64,000 bases of DNA from Trematomus loennbergii (GCA_012861695.1 JAAOOA010000147.1:872010-936009); one strand, 5' to 3'. Shown: positions 23,312-38,469, counted from the stretch's first letter. Notes: generated by a model not told the origin, from the letters alone. Numbers and translations: made by a program.

Positions 23312-23325
23312 GTGTGTTGTGTTTG
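23191..23325. repeat. (TG)n microsatellite with TGTTG/TGGTG interruptions
   Basis: About 135 bp; the interruptions are single-base phase shifts. Confidence 0.97.
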
Positions 23326-23464
23326 GATAGGTGTGTGTGTCACGTAGTTAATAGAGTTCGTCCGGGACACTGAAGACATTCTCCGGCTTCTCCTCCACTC
23401 CATTAGGCTGTAAGTGGAGGCGGAAGTGTATCAGATGTGTGTGGTGTGTGCTTTAAGTCGATAA

Positions 23465-23502
<38 letters not shown>
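23465..23502. repeat. (AT)n(TG)n compound microsatellite
   Basis: A short AT run is followed directly by a TG run. Confidence 0.95.
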
Positions 23503-26222
23503 TTCTGATGCGTGGGTGTCACTTCAGCTGTATTGGGTCAGGTTGGGAAATAGAAGCTTCCAGGCACTCAGCACGTAATAGAAAATCTATTTCGCTCAAA
23601 GTGAGGAAGGGAACGAAAGAGTGGAGAACAAATGAAAGAGGAGAGGAGGAGGGGACAGGTGACCAAAAGATAATGGTGAGGGGGAGGAGGAGAGAGTGGA
23701 GGAGGAAGAAACAGAGAATAAAGGAGATATAATTTCAAAAAGGTGGAGTGTGAGACAGTGGGGAGGCGGTGGAGGTGAGGGAAGGACAAAACCAGCGGTG
23801 GAGGGTGAAGAGGAATCGCTGCCGTCCTAAGTGGATAAAAAGCAAAAGAGACAGCGGAGAACAGTTCATTTTTCTGTCCTATAAAGACTTCCTCCCTGTA
23901 TTATCCAGTTCCCACTGATCTGTCACACTGTGTTTCCTCTACTGTGATCTCTTCTTGAAACTGACTTCAATGCTATAGCACTCTCTGAAATAAATGTATA
24001 TATAGACATGCATACATATTATAACCTTGAGTATTTCGTACGCCATTCCTCTTTGGTAAATGTACTTTTAAAGTTGCATCCTTATTCTGGTGTGAGCTAC
24101 AGTCACCTTAAAGGAGATTCTTTTTACAAGCAAGGACAATTATAAAACAGCATTAATGATTATTTGAACACTAAATTCACATTATTGTTACTGAATAATG
24201 CGAATTGATTGATTGATTGAAGTCATTTGCTGTTTGTTTTACGTCTCTTGTTCATTTATGCGAAACTTCTTCGCTATTCTTGGCTAGGACTCCCAAGTAT
24301 TGATTGAGAATCTCATTGCCAATAGTCTCAATATTCCGGGTAAAAAATACTGTCTATAAGGATTCCTTTTTTATCATAGCAAAAAAAAGAATCAAACACA
24401 TTGCAATCAAACATTTAAAAAATGCATAGCGTATGAATAAATTGATATATATACTTCTATTTTGCTTTCAGTAGTCATTGAAGTAATAAAATGGAATGTT
24501 TATCATTGTTGTCGTTGATTGTGTTTTTTTTTTTTTCTTACTTCAACCATTTTGCACCGATTCAATTCAAAGACACTGTTGTTAGAGAAATATGTCAAAA
24601 AGAACTGTGAACAGAACATAAACACCTGCTCACCTCTCACAACGATGAAAGTTATTTTAATGCAAAAGACATGGCAACATCTAATGTTACAGCTATCTGC
24701 TAGCTAGCTATCTTGGTGAGCAAGGTGCATCAGTAAATCACATCAACTGAAGAATAAATTGGGATACCAAATAACAAATGCTTAACGCAATATAATTACT
24801 GTACACAATTGACAGCAGACTCCTTAGAGTACCTTCTTGGACAACTGAACATTTAACAATGCCGTTCTAGCGTCTAAGCTAGTATCGCTAAGCTAGTGCC
24901 ACCACCGCTAGTGTTGTCATTTACAATCAACATGTTCTTAAACATAGAGTTACAGAAGCTAGTGCAGAGGCTAGGTCGGATGTTATGTCACGGCTCTCGA
25001 CAGCAGTCTTTATTTCTCACTCTAATTAAGCTTTTATGCTATAATTGTTTTTTTGCATCAGCTTTCTCCATCACTAACCCACTGATTGTGTTGGAGCTCA
25101 CATCTCACATCCAAATCTTTGTTGCAGCATGGTTCATTTTCCTTCAAATCCAACTTTAACACCATATTTTATTAATGGCTGCCGGCTTTTTTTTTCACGA
25201 AACTGTGTCTCAGGGCTTCTTAACATTTAACAACCTATTAATGATGCATACCCACTTAACGGGAAGAAACTCAGCTAACTGACGATATGAACCATTTCTA
25301 GCTAAACAAAACACAAGGGTAATACCAAGCCTCGGAATTAGCCCTCAGCGAAAAAATAGTAACGCACTTAGCACAGAACTCACGGTAGAAATACTTTATT
25401 ACTTATCGGATCTGCACAAAGAAGATATCAGCTAGCAAGCTGAGACTGGCGGCAGGGGAAACAAACCCAGACATCACACAACGTAGCTTTATGGGACCAA
25501 AACGGAAAATAAGTCTTACCTTTTGCTGTTTCTGATCAAAAGTTGTGTTCAATGGCATTACAACGATAAAAACGCTGCTGAAGGTTAATCCAGTGTGTCT
25601 GTGTCACTTTGAAATGATTACTGATAATCCATCATTCCATTTTTGTCAAAAACTGAGATTTGTTTTCATATAGAGTGTGTGAGGAATACAACCCAGCTTC
25701 CGGTTTTGGGCGTGCTGGCATGCATTCACCAATGGGTAATGTTTAGATGGATTTTTAGGAACTTCCCCTCGATTCTATTGGCTCTAACGGTTCAAAAGAG
25801 GTGTCAATCATCAAAATCGACCGAGGGGGGCCAGAGATATGGAAAATCCACCCAAATGACCCCAGAAGTGTTTTGGTTTTTTCTAAATCTCTCTACAAAG
25901 GTCAAATGTCACTTGTTTTGCATCAATCTTGATACACGGTACTCATTATATGTTATATTTTGGATTCCTAAAGCTTTTAGTCTACGATCCCATCATTCAA
26001 GGGTGGGTTTCACTATAAGTAATGTTTTTTTGGACGGACACTATAATTTACATTTTTTTACTATGTTCAATCTGAATTTACTTTACAATTTAAATAAATG
26101 ATATTGATTCTGACTTTTCTACATCCAACTCACAGGTTTATCATTGCTTTGAGAAAAAAGATTATTAATTTACCCCTTTTAGAAGTGAAGATATAGTCAT
26201 TTGTTCTGGGAATGTCATTTTC
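23503..26222. other. Unassigned non-coding sequence
   Basis: Purine-rich at about 23585-23860. A 12-14 base T run at about 24524-24537. About 24690-24970 contains several gctagc/gctagt words. Frames at 24896-25159 and 25643-26101 have no domain signature. A possible older transposon may run from here to the terminus at 26223-26265, but its left end was not found. Confidence 0.4.
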
Positions 26223-26265
26223 GAGCCTGAGACCTGAAAAACAGGCTCAGGGCTTAAGAGGTTAA
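26223..26265 (+). mobile_element. Possible 3' terminus of a TTAA-type element
   Basis: A hairpin-forming gagcctgag...caggctcagg is followed by gcttaagaggTTAA. The layout is like the end of a TTAA-targeting element, but the matching left terminus is not visible upstream. Confidence 0.35.
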
Positions 26266-26928
26266 CGCGCTAAAATTGCAAGATGGTGAGAACACACAGA
26301 TGTGCACTTAACACGCATATTACACCTCACAGTATTGACTTTGCACTGAGTTTTACAGTGTTTCAGTAAAAACAGTAGCAGCCTTTTACTGCTTTAATGA
26401 CGGGCTGTTTACATCTCAAGGGCCTATTTTTTTGTTATGTGAGAGCTTGATTTGTGTTGTGAACACCAATGCTTTTTGGTGTAATTGACGTTAAGGAAAA
26501 GCTTGTGTTTTTATTTTTATGACCATTGAAGCAGCTGTGAAACTGTCACTACTTTCACACCAACCAGAGAAGAGTACTCGGACAAACGACTCCTTCATTT
26601 GTTGTAAAGGTTTAATAATTAGACCAGGAAATAACTTTGAATCACGTAATCATCAGGTATTATTGTTATTTCTGTCTCTGAAAAGTTCATTTTCAACTTT
26701 CTTTCACTGAAAAAAACTAAAATGAAACAAAACTAATAAAAAGTAAGTTGCAAAATATCACTAAATGTTTTCTTGTGTGGTTATTTTGTATATCTCTGTA
26801 CTGTACTTGTAATGCTTTTTGTCAAAACACTCATGACCCTCACAATGACCCTGATCCTATGCTTTATGTAAACATGTCTACCGCTAATCCTAACTTTCCA
26901 AAAGTTTGCTGACTCTTACTGTATGGTC
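26266..26928. other. Unassigned non-coding sequence
   Basis: AT-rich; no gene or repeat recognised. Confidence 0.4.
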
Positions 26929-27062
26929 TAAAGCTGGCTACACACCAACCCGATTTTGGGAGTCAGAGGCCGTCAGAGGCAGTCGGGCATTCGCGGCGCC
27001 CTACTCAGGTTGGTGTGTCCCGCACCGTCGTCTCTTTACGGCACCTTTTCACACTCCCGATG

Positions 27063-27104
27063 CCTCCCGCGGCCGATTCAACATGTTGAATCGGCCGCGG
27101 GAGG
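27063..27104. repeat. 42-bp perfect palindrome
   Basis: From cctcccgcgg to ccgcgggagg, with the centre caacatgttg; each half is the exact reverse complement of the other with no spacer. It can form a cruciform or hairpin. It lies inside the Harbinger-type copy 2. Confidence 0.97.
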
Positions 27105-27214
27105 TCAGAGAAAGTCGGCCCAAGCAATCACTCTGATTGGCTGTTCACACTACCGCTGCCTGCTGGTAAGGACAGTTATTGCCACTCGTAGACTGAAGTA
27201 TTTGCGGTGAGTTC

Positions 27215-27292
27215 GTAGGCGGGCGGCGCAGGCGGGCGGCGTAGGCGGGCGGCGTAGGCGGGCGGCGTAGGCGGGCGGCGTAGGCGGGCGGC
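27215..27292 (+). repeat. 13-bp minisatellite, six copies
   Basis: Unit gtaggcgggcggc; the second copy has gca in place of gta, the others are identical. It is GC-rich and inside the Harbinger-type copy 2. Confidence 0.96.
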
Positions 27293-27390
27293 GTAGCCGA
27301 CGTCGCCGACGCAGGGGACGAAGCTGACGTAAAAGTCGGGACGCCTTCGGTGCGCGTTCTTTGGTCTCAGGTGGGTGTGAGCGGCCTTAA

Positions 27391-30127
<2,737 letters not shown>

Positions 30128-30275
30128 CAGTGTTGGAAGGAGAACCAGGATCCTTTGCTTGAATACAATCAAAATACTATTATAAAAGACTCCTTTACAA
30201 GTAAAAGTCCTAATTTCAGTAAAGTATTAGCATAATAATGTACTTAAAGTGTTAAAAGTAAAAGTTTGTCATTAT

Positions 30276-30564
30276 GTGACTGTGGCTGCAAGGGAGTGCG
30301 GTCGTCTTTCAACCAGAAGGTTGTGGGTTCGATCCCAGCCCATGCAGTCAACATGTCGATGTATCCTAGGGCAAGATACTTAACCCTGAGTTGCTCCCGA
30401 TGGCCAACGGTGTGTGAGTGTGTATGAATGTTAGTTCCTAGAGTACAGTACACTGCTCTGTATGAAAGGGTTTGAATGGGTGAATGACATGTAGCATTAA
30501 AGCGCTTTGAGGAGTCTTAAAGACTGGATGAAGCGCTATTTAAGTACAGTCCATTTTTACCATG
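30276..30564 (+). mobile_element. tRNA-derived SINE
   Basis: A tRNA-like head has an RNA polymerase III B box, ggttcgatccc, at 30326-30336. It is followed by a body with gtttgaatgggtgaatgaca, agcgctttgaggagtc and gcgctatttaagtacagtcc, typical of common teleost SINEs. The A box is degraded, so activity is unlikely. It sits in the hAT MITE starting at 30128. TSDs are unclear. Confidence 0.8.
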
Positions 30565-30789
30565 TACAATGGCCCATTTCAAAAAATATATAGTACAGAA
30601 GTATTATCAGCTAAATGTACTTCAAGTATCAAAAGTAAAAGTACTTATTATGCAGAGTGGATATTTTCACAGTACTATATTATTGGGGTTAATCAATCAT
30701 CCTTTTTTATCAATAACAAATATGTAAGAGCTTATTTGCATTGATACTTGAAATTCTTAGCAGTACACTATCTCATTATAGCATAACTA

Positions 30790-31151
30790 CGGTGGCCTAC
30801 AACGGCCCCAAACGCCCGATTCTGAGAAATGGGCTGCCGTTTCAAAAACTACACAAATAAAAAAAACACAAATGTGCAAAACACATGCAAATTAAGAAAC
30901 CTCTTCACCAGCTTGAAGAAACATACGTACATTTACTGACATTTCTGCATACACAAAACATGCTGCAAATATAAAATGTTTTCAGCTTCTTGCAGCGCTT
31001 TTTCTTTGCAGGATTTTTCTTTGCAGCATTTCGTTATTCAGCGCTTTTAGTAAATCCTGTGCATGTTTGTTGTAGTGACAGTTTTGAAAGTTCAGTGCGT
31101 TGCTCCTAATGGAAGTGTTTTGGGCCATTGTAGCGCATTTGTCGACCACCG
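30790..31151 (+). mobile_element. TA-flanked TIR element, family E copy 1 (362 bp)
   Basis: The ends are CGGTGGCCTACAA and, reverse-complemented, CGGTGGTCGACAA, each bordered by TA (30788-30789 and 31152-31153). Another copy lies at about 37126-37372. Non-autonomous; a TA target suggests Tc1/mariner-like transposition, not proven. Confidence 0.68.
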
Positions 31152-31296
31152 TATATATCAGCATAAATGTGTTTTGTAAAAAGTAACTTTGAGTGTTTAA
31201 TAAATGCAGTGGAGTCAAAAGTATGATATTTGCCTCTAAAATGTAATGGAGTACAAGTATAAGGTACATTAAATGGAGATACTAAAGTACAGTTAA

Positions 31297-32469
31297 GGCA
31301 AGACACCCCAGGCAAAAACATCGTTTTTCATGCACTGGTCAATTTTGAGATTTTGTGCTATTTTGATTCCATAACATGTTTTCTTTCAGGCTTTTGGAAG
31401 GAAAACGTACAAAATACACATTTAAGTGTTTATTTATGATCTATTTGCGTCTGTAGATTTCTCCTAAATTCACCAAAAGTTAGCATTCTAACGTAACATA
31501 AAGTACCGCGACCGCTGTTTGCACCATGTCATCAGAGATATCGTTGGAAAGCTACGTCTCTCCTGCACAATGTCATCGATTCAAATTTGGTCAATTCCTT
31601 TGTATCAGCAACCAATCGTGAAAGTACAAAGGGGTCTTAAACCAAGAAACGAAATCTCATTGGCTGGTGTCAATTTCTGACAACGTGATTGTTCAGATGC
31701 GTCACGTGGTGTGCTAAAACACTTCCTGGTTAGCTTTCCGCTAGAAATTTAAATCTCAAAATGGCAAAAGAACGGCGAAAAAAACGTTCACAGAGAAGAC
31801 GACACAATTGTCACTTGCACGAAGCAAGGTTATACAAAAAACAAATGAACCTGATCATGAAATACCGTCACGGAGTGCGTCGATGCGCAAGTTATCATCC
31901 AAGCACAGGAGGGTTTGCGCCACACTGCAATCTTTAAAGGTCGTTTTCTCAAAATTAGTTTTTTCTCCTACTCTGAGTCCGAAATGTCCACTTCAGTAGC
32001 ACGTACATACACCAAACCTTCCAGTTATATTCCTATCAATATTATGAAGGCTTTTACAGAAGGGTTTGTTCATATATCATTCATAGCCTGAATTATATAA
32101 CATTTTATACCTAAAAACATGGCGAAAATTGATATTTTAGGGCTGTTGACAGTATTTTCTTATTTATGGAGTGATAAAAAGAGATATCCAAAATCCCTTC
32201 TGTAAAAGCCTTAGATACTAATATGACTACAAAATGAAACAAGAATTTTGAACCTGGCTTTATCCAAAGTTGAGATTTTGATTCCTGAAATGTGTTAAAA
32301 TATGCGCATATTTAAAGAGATAATGGATCATTTGCATATTTAAACATGCTATTTCAGAAAACTTTTAATACAAAAGACAATTGCCTTATTTTAAGTAATT
32401 AACTGGAGAAATTTCTAGCTGATATCTTTAAGTTAAACAAATTACCCTATTCACCTGGGGTGTCTTGCC
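31297..32469 (+). mobile_element. TTAA-type element, family F (1173 bp)
   Basis: TTAA lies at 31293-31296 and 32470-32473. The TIRs are 16 bp and perfect: GGCAAGACACCCCAGG at the left and its reverse complement at the right, the best preserved of any TTAA element here. The interior carries a short basic open frame beginning at 31761 in a good initiation context. No full transposase can be read. piggyBac or Kolobok superfamily by target site. Confidence 0.88.
31761..31937 (+). pseudogene. Short basic open frame in element F, possible transposase remnant
   Basis: An ATG in the context ctcaaaATGG opens a 58-codon frame, start MAKERRKKRSQRRRHN, rich in Arg and Lys, ending at TAA 31935-31937. A second frame, offset by two bases, stays open from about 31808 to 31999, so a small indel may have split a longer reading frame. 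I recognise no domain and cannot show protein identity. A basic N-terminus would fit a transposase or nuclear-targeted remnant, but that is a guess. It may equally be chance. Confidence 0.3.
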
Positions 32470-32641
32470 TTAAATACGAATATATCAAAAAATATACTGA
32501 TTTACAATACTCAAGTAAATGTTATTTTCCATAATTATTATTTCAATGACACAATTATTTTGCACCTGAACACATGATGGGATGAGATTCCTTGTTGTCG
32601 TAACTAATGAAAAGGAAAGGGCAAACTGAATGGAGCTGAGT

Positions 32642-33780
<1,139 letters not shown>

Positions 33781-34048
33781 TGTTATCCTGCTGGGGAAGC
33801 GTAACGTTGCCCTCTAACGTCGCCAAACAGGATGCTTCCGAAGACCCGGCGACCTTTCACCTCTAGCGGTGAGGATGAGAGACGAGGGGAAGCTGAGGAG
33901 TGAACGGGGGAAGAATAGGAAGACCCTGCTGGCAGCTTAGTGAAGGATACAAGGAAGCATGTGTATGTGTTTCAAAGTTCAACTGTAAGTGAATTTATGT
34001 GGATCATTTAAATGAGGTACAGTTTCCTAATTTCATAAAAGTCCATAA

Positions 34049-34412
34049 AAGAGGACATACAGTATAATGCACATTTTCAGATTCATTTAATTATGTAGTG
34101 TCTCTACTGGACATGTCTCCATGCTTTAATGTTCAAAAAGCTCTTTATTTCTCTCATTCTGCCTGTGCTGCAGCACCTCTTTTCACCCTCTGTCTGAAAC
34201 CAGCTCTGTTGTGATTGGTCAACCGCTTAGAGATGTCTCGCCCCTTAGCCTATCAGGTACAATGTGTTGTAGGCGTAGCCAATAGAAATGCATGTGTTAC
34301 GTAGTGAGGTCACTATGTTCAGGAAGTAAACAAAGGAGCCTTTGCACACCATTTACATGCACAAAAACCTTTGGAAAGGGAAACCCCAAAAAGCATAATA
34401 GGGTCTCTTTAT
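34049..34412 (+). mobile_element. TTAA-type MITE, family D copy 3
   Basis: Shares catgctttaatgttcaaaaa, tgctgcagcacctcttttca, gttgtgattggtcaaccgct and accatttacatgcac with other D copies; right end aagcataatagggtctcttt. The left TIR has decayed to tataatgcac. It is longer inside than the 8.0 kb copy. Confidence 0.75.
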
Positions 34413-34639
34413 TTCGTGTTGTGTCTCGTTTATCTTATCCTACCAAACATTCTGTAGGCCTTGTGCTTCAATCGTATCCTGTTTTTCTAATCCAGCAAAA
34501 CCCATAGTATAAAGGAACGTTACAATCTGTGTTGTAAGCTAACCTATCTTTTTGTAATGTAACATGTTGTCATGTAACATGCGCACTTAAAATGGTTTGG
34601 TTATTGAAAGCGAATTCACTTACAGAATTCTTGCATTTT

Positions 34640-34695
34640 GAGTTTGTACATTGAAATACACTTATTGTAAGTCGCTTCGGATAAAAGCGTCATTG
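34640..34695 (+). mobile_element. LINE/SINE 3' tail
   Basis: attgtaagtcgcttcggata followed by aaagcgtc is a very common teleost retroelement 3' end (usual form gtaagtcgctttggataaaa). Only the tail is recognisable. Confidence 0.6.
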
Positions 34696-35976
34696 TCTTA
34701 TCATTTCCCAAATTATCCTATATTTTTCTAAACATAATCAAACATAGTATAAAACAAAGCAATGCATGGTAACATAACCTTAATATTAAAAGCATTCGTA
34801 TCTTCATTTCATAATTTCTTAATGCAACGTAGAATTGCCAGTGGAAAAGATTTTCTGATTGGCTATGTTATCCAATAACTGAACACAATGTAACTGTGCT
34901 GATCCTGATTTCATATCAGCCGTCTTGATTTACTGCAACAACGAGAAGTCTGATAATATTCTTTGACACTTCCTGATTTAGATAATAATGAACTAATCTC
35001 ACCATCTATTCACGTGTATTACCATATATTACTCCTTAATTAGATTTCTACAGGCTTCCTGCCAACCACATTTCATTGTACTTGTACACACAGAGATCCT
35101 ATCTGATTAACATCGCTTATCATTTTCACTAACATACAATGTCAGAGTGAATCCTTTATCATGTCATATCCTTATCTTGTTGTATTCCATGTCATAGTAT
35201 ATTGTATTTTGACATATCATGCCAAACCTATATATTGTCATGAACCAAATCGTATCATACTCTTATACTCATATAGTATAGTACATTATCGGCATAGCAT
35301 CAACCTTAACCCCATGTTTCATTCATGTGTTGAGCAGTCATTTACTGAGAGACATTGACTTATTGCTCCCAGGTGAAAACAATTGATTATGTGCTCACAG
35401 AGATACTAAAGGACAGCTGTTTCTTTCTTTCTCCGAAACCAATCCATCTTTCATCCTCACTACTGCTGTATTTCCTCCTGTTTTCTTCTCTGATGTCCCC
35501 CCCTTCCTATCCCTTTCTCTTCCCAGTTCATATATAATGTATGTCCACGCTCATTTTTACCACCATGTACCTCTTTTCCTCAACTTTTATGGAAGAGGGG
35601 AGGCCACCCTGTTCGCTTTTTCTCTCATTTGTGTGCGTACATCTGCGGCAGGAGCATTGAACGTGATCAGGACCTCGAAGTTCAGAGGTCAGATAAATAG
35701 TTGTCAGGAGGGCCTCATCCCAGGAGAAAAGATATATAAAGAGGAGGAAACAAAGAGAAAGAGAGGAGAGTATGATTGTTTTTATTTAAGAAACACGAAA
35801 CCGGTTGTGAAATTTGCGTTTAAGCTGAGTACAAGCTCTTGCCCCCTTTTCCATTTCTTCCTCCCTTCAAGCAGACTGTTCCACTATAAGTAAAGTAAAA
35901 ATCCTGAATAATAATTGTAAGTGTTTTGTCAGTATATTTGAAATGACCAGATTCGCTACGTTATCTAGTTTACAGC
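34696..35976. other. Unassigned non-coding sequence
   Basis: AT-rich, with a cattatat-type region at about 35150-35300. The frame at 35537-35893 (118 codons) has no recognised domain or splice context. Confidence 0.45.
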
Positions 35977-37046
35977 AGAGGCCTGTACTATGAAGCCGGA
36001 TTTTCGCTTAGCGAGCTAACTTCAGGGAAAACTCTGGGTTTCCGGTCCTACGACGCTGGTTCACTTCTTAGCGGGCTAGATAACTTATTCTGAAAGGCTA
36101 GCCTCCGGAGCAGGATAGGTTCCAGGATAAAAGCACCGCCTGCTGACCAATCAGAGCTCAGTGTGCGGAGTTTAAAGCGATCAAGTCATATTACAGGATA
36201 AAGGAAATACAGAAAAAGTGCCGTTGCAGGAAAGACGGCCGGCAAAAATCAACTGACTGTGTGAACGTGAAAAAATAGAATATCCCCTCCCATCTTCAGA
36301 GCAATCTGACTATTATAACATTAGCGTTAAGAAAGCTTACTTAAATATCTGCCACAACATAAGTAACCGGATCAGAGTAACATTAAGTACAGTCCGCGGC
36401 ACTGTGAGTGCAGACGTCGATGTGTCCCATTATCATTCATATCACATCATATCATAATGTATCATATATTTCCTTATCTGAGTCAGCTTCTTGAGCCGTA
36501 TCTGGCCGTGCAACACTCACAGTGTCACATACCTACTGTATGCAGAAGTATTATTTTAAGCAACACATTAAGTTGACGAAACACTCGAGTCAAATGTAAT
36601 TAAAGTCAGATCCACTCGTGTCTTGGACGGGGCAGTGATATCATAAACCTGTTAATGTACGCATTCAAACACTTTTTCTTTTACCAGCTGTATTCACCTT
36701 GCAGGTGCAGCTATGTGGCTTTTATCCTGGATAAAGTGTTTAAGTCATGGATGTTTAAAGTTTAACTTCTTCATATTTGACTAATATTAATTCACTTTTC
36801 ATTCAGGAAGTATGACGCTGCGCTGTCAGTACGCTTCTCCATGTTTGTGATTGGTCAAATGCTGCTAACCCCGCCCCTTTCATGTGAACGCGCACTCAGC
36901 CGGACAGAGAAACCCTGGCTTGAGTTACCGAGTTGATAACCAGCGTCGTAGGACCGCTTAGTGAGAGCGCGTTTGTTTTGGATTTGGTAAGCCGGGTAAC
37001 TCAAACATATCGGGTATGTTGAACTGGATTCGTAGTACAGGCCTCT
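35977..37046. mobile_element. TIR element with discontinuous inverted ends (1070 bp)
   Basis: Left end agaggcctgtactatgaagc; right end, reverse-complemented, agaggcctgtactacgaatc. Further inside, cggtcctacgacgctggtt (about 36041) is mirrored by aaccagcgtcgtaggaccg (about 36938). CCAAT-type motifs lie at about 36149 and 36850. Ends resemble some PIF/Harbinger families, but no clear TSD was found. No transposase. Confidence 0.75.
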
Positions 37047-37125
37047 GATCTGCAATCATATCGGAAGGAATCATGTGATCAAATAATAGCCAATAAAACA
37101 TACATTTTTCCAACAACAGTGACAG

Positions 37126-37372
37126 TTGACCAACTTTATAATCACTTCACGTTGTGTTTTGTGCTTCTTGCTACGTTTTTTTTATGCCACACTTTTGGTA
37201 AACGCTGCACATGTTTTGTCATGTTTTTGCGTGTGTTGTCATGTCGCTGAAGATATTTCTTCATTTGCATGTGTTTTAACACATTTGTGGTTTTATATTT
37301 TTAAAGTGCAGCGCATTTCTCCTAATGGAAATCTTTTGGGCCATTGTCCCTTTAGGCCACCGTAGATGTCAT
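37126..37372 (+). mobile_element. Family E copy 2 (partial)
   Basis: The right end gcgcatttctcctaatggaa...gggccattg...ggccaccgta matches the right end of the element at 30790-31151. An upstream tttgcatgtgtttt/cacatttgtg block matches its left half inverted. The left terminus is not resolved. Confidence 0.6.
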
Positions 37373-37389
37373 TTTGTCACGGAAGAAAA

Positions 37390-37549
37390 CAAAGAAGTAC
37401 AATGCAGGGGTTTCAGGCAGTGTGTGGGAGAGAAACTCCCTCTGGTGGAACTTTGGGATTTTAGCCTTTTCAGACCATTTACATGCACCAACACCTATAT
37501 AAAACACTACAGGAAAGGGAAAACCCCCGTAAAACATAAAGGGGTCCCA
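37390..37549 (+). mobile_element. TTAA-type MITE, family D copy 4 (right part)
   Basis: Contains gagaaactccctctggtgga, agaccatttacatgcacc and cactacaggaaaggg; right end aaaggggtcccaTTAA with TTAA at 37550-37553. It abuts hAT MITE sequence. Confidence 0.72.
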
Positions 37550-37553
37550 TTAA

Positions 37554-37600
37554 GTACATTACTTGAGTACATTTTTCAAGTTTCAATCCACCACTGCTCT
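37554..37600 (+). mobile_element. hAT MITE right end
   Basis: gtacattacttgagtac then caatccaccactg is the expected right terminus of the hAT MITE family, directly after the TTAA of family D copy 4. This implies another TTAA insertion into a hAT MITE; the left part of the MITE was not located. Confidence 0.55.
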
Positions 37601-38211
37601 ACTGTAGTTAGAGCTTCAGCTAGTTTAAAAAGGACCGACCTGAAAAATGTACACTTAATGAAAAATGTTGCCTTAAAAAATATATTTCTCTGTTTGCATA
37701 TTGGAATTTCTTTGAAGCATACAAGTTTAATCTTAGCTAAACTGGAAATTAGAGTCTACAGAGCATCTGAAAACACATTTATTTTATATTACCAATAAGC
37801 TTCTCTTCGTGGATTTCGGAGCATTTCAGCGTGATTCATTCTCCTAAACGTCCCGCGCTGCTGAAGATTTCTGCATTAACAAGGTTCTGCTGCAGATGAA
37901 ATAGGTGGCATCCCAAACTACATCAAACTGAGGCGACAATCCCATTTCCCAAAGCCATGTGAAATAACACGGAGACAGAGAGAGAGGGAGGGAGAGATGG
38001 GGGTTGGTTGGCGGGGAAAGGGGGAGATGGGCGGAAGGATAAAAGATGGATTAAGGTTGTGTTTCAGATTTGCAGGAGAGGTTTGAACGTGCTGCATGTG
38101 TGCGGTTAATGTGTGTGTGTTTAACAGTAAGCTGGGAGATGTGCGACTTTATTTGTTACACTGTTTTTCCCCATGTCTCAGAAGGAGGAAGCCTTCTACC
38201 AGCATACTTGT

Positions 38212-38212
<1 letters not shown>
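37601..38212. other. Unassigned; purine-rich at end
   Basis: Purine-rich at about 37970-38050. No gene or transposon is recognised. Confidence 0.4.
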
Positions 38213-38262
<50 letters not shown>

Positions 38263-38263
38263 T

Positions 38264-38310
<47 letters not shown>

Positions 38311-38312
38311 TG

Positions 38313-38343
<31 letters not shown>

Positions 38344-38346
38344 GTG
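38213..38346. repeat. (TG)n microsatellite with phase shifts
   Basis: About 134 bp, broken by GTGGTGG and GGTGTTG interruptions. First of three TG arrays within 600 bp. Confidence 0.97.
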
Positions 38347-38469
38347 CAAGCCCCCTTACATGTGATAATGACAGCTGTAATGCCTGTCTGATATCTACTC
38401 AGCTCGGGACTTCACTTGCATGTTTGTATCTGTTTGTGTGTGTGTGTTTCAATGTCAGAGTGTATGTGA

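Larger units (their letters stand above)
26932..27387 (-). mobile_element. PIF/Harbinger-type MITE, copy 2 (456 bp)
   Basis: TSD TAA lies at 26929-26931 and 27388-27390; ends are AGCTGGCTACACACC and, reverse-complemented, AGGCCGCTCACACCC. It shares, in inverted orientation relative to copy 1 (11671-12242), aatcactctgattggctgtt, gcctgctggtaagga and gcgttctttgg. It is GC-rich and carries a 42-bp perfect palindrome (27063-27104) and a 13-bp minisatellite (27215-27292). No transposase. Confidence 0.82.
30128..32535 (+). mobile_element. hAT-like MITE expanded by nested insertions
   Basis: Starts cagtgttggaaggag at 30128, the same terminus as the 517-bp hAT MITE at 8903. MITE sequence continues at about 30565-30787, 31154-31292 and 32474-32530. 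It is interrupted by a SINE, a TA-flanked TIR element and a TTAA-flanked element. The right end is decayed (actcaagtaaatgttat near 32511). MITE-head words occur both before and after the SINE, so part of the MITE may be duplicated. Confidence 0.72.

Noticed and set aside
25643..26101. 152-codon frame
   Set aside because: Lies in likely old transposon sequence near a TTAA-type terminus; no transposase motif or other domain could be read.
30326..30336. Pol III B box suggesting a tRNA gene
   Set aside because: It belongs to a tRNA-derived SINE with a degraded A box and no complete cloverleaf.
35537..35893. 118-codon frame in non-repetitive sequence
   Set aside because: No recognisable domain, no plausible splice sites and no initiation context; expected by chance at this window size.
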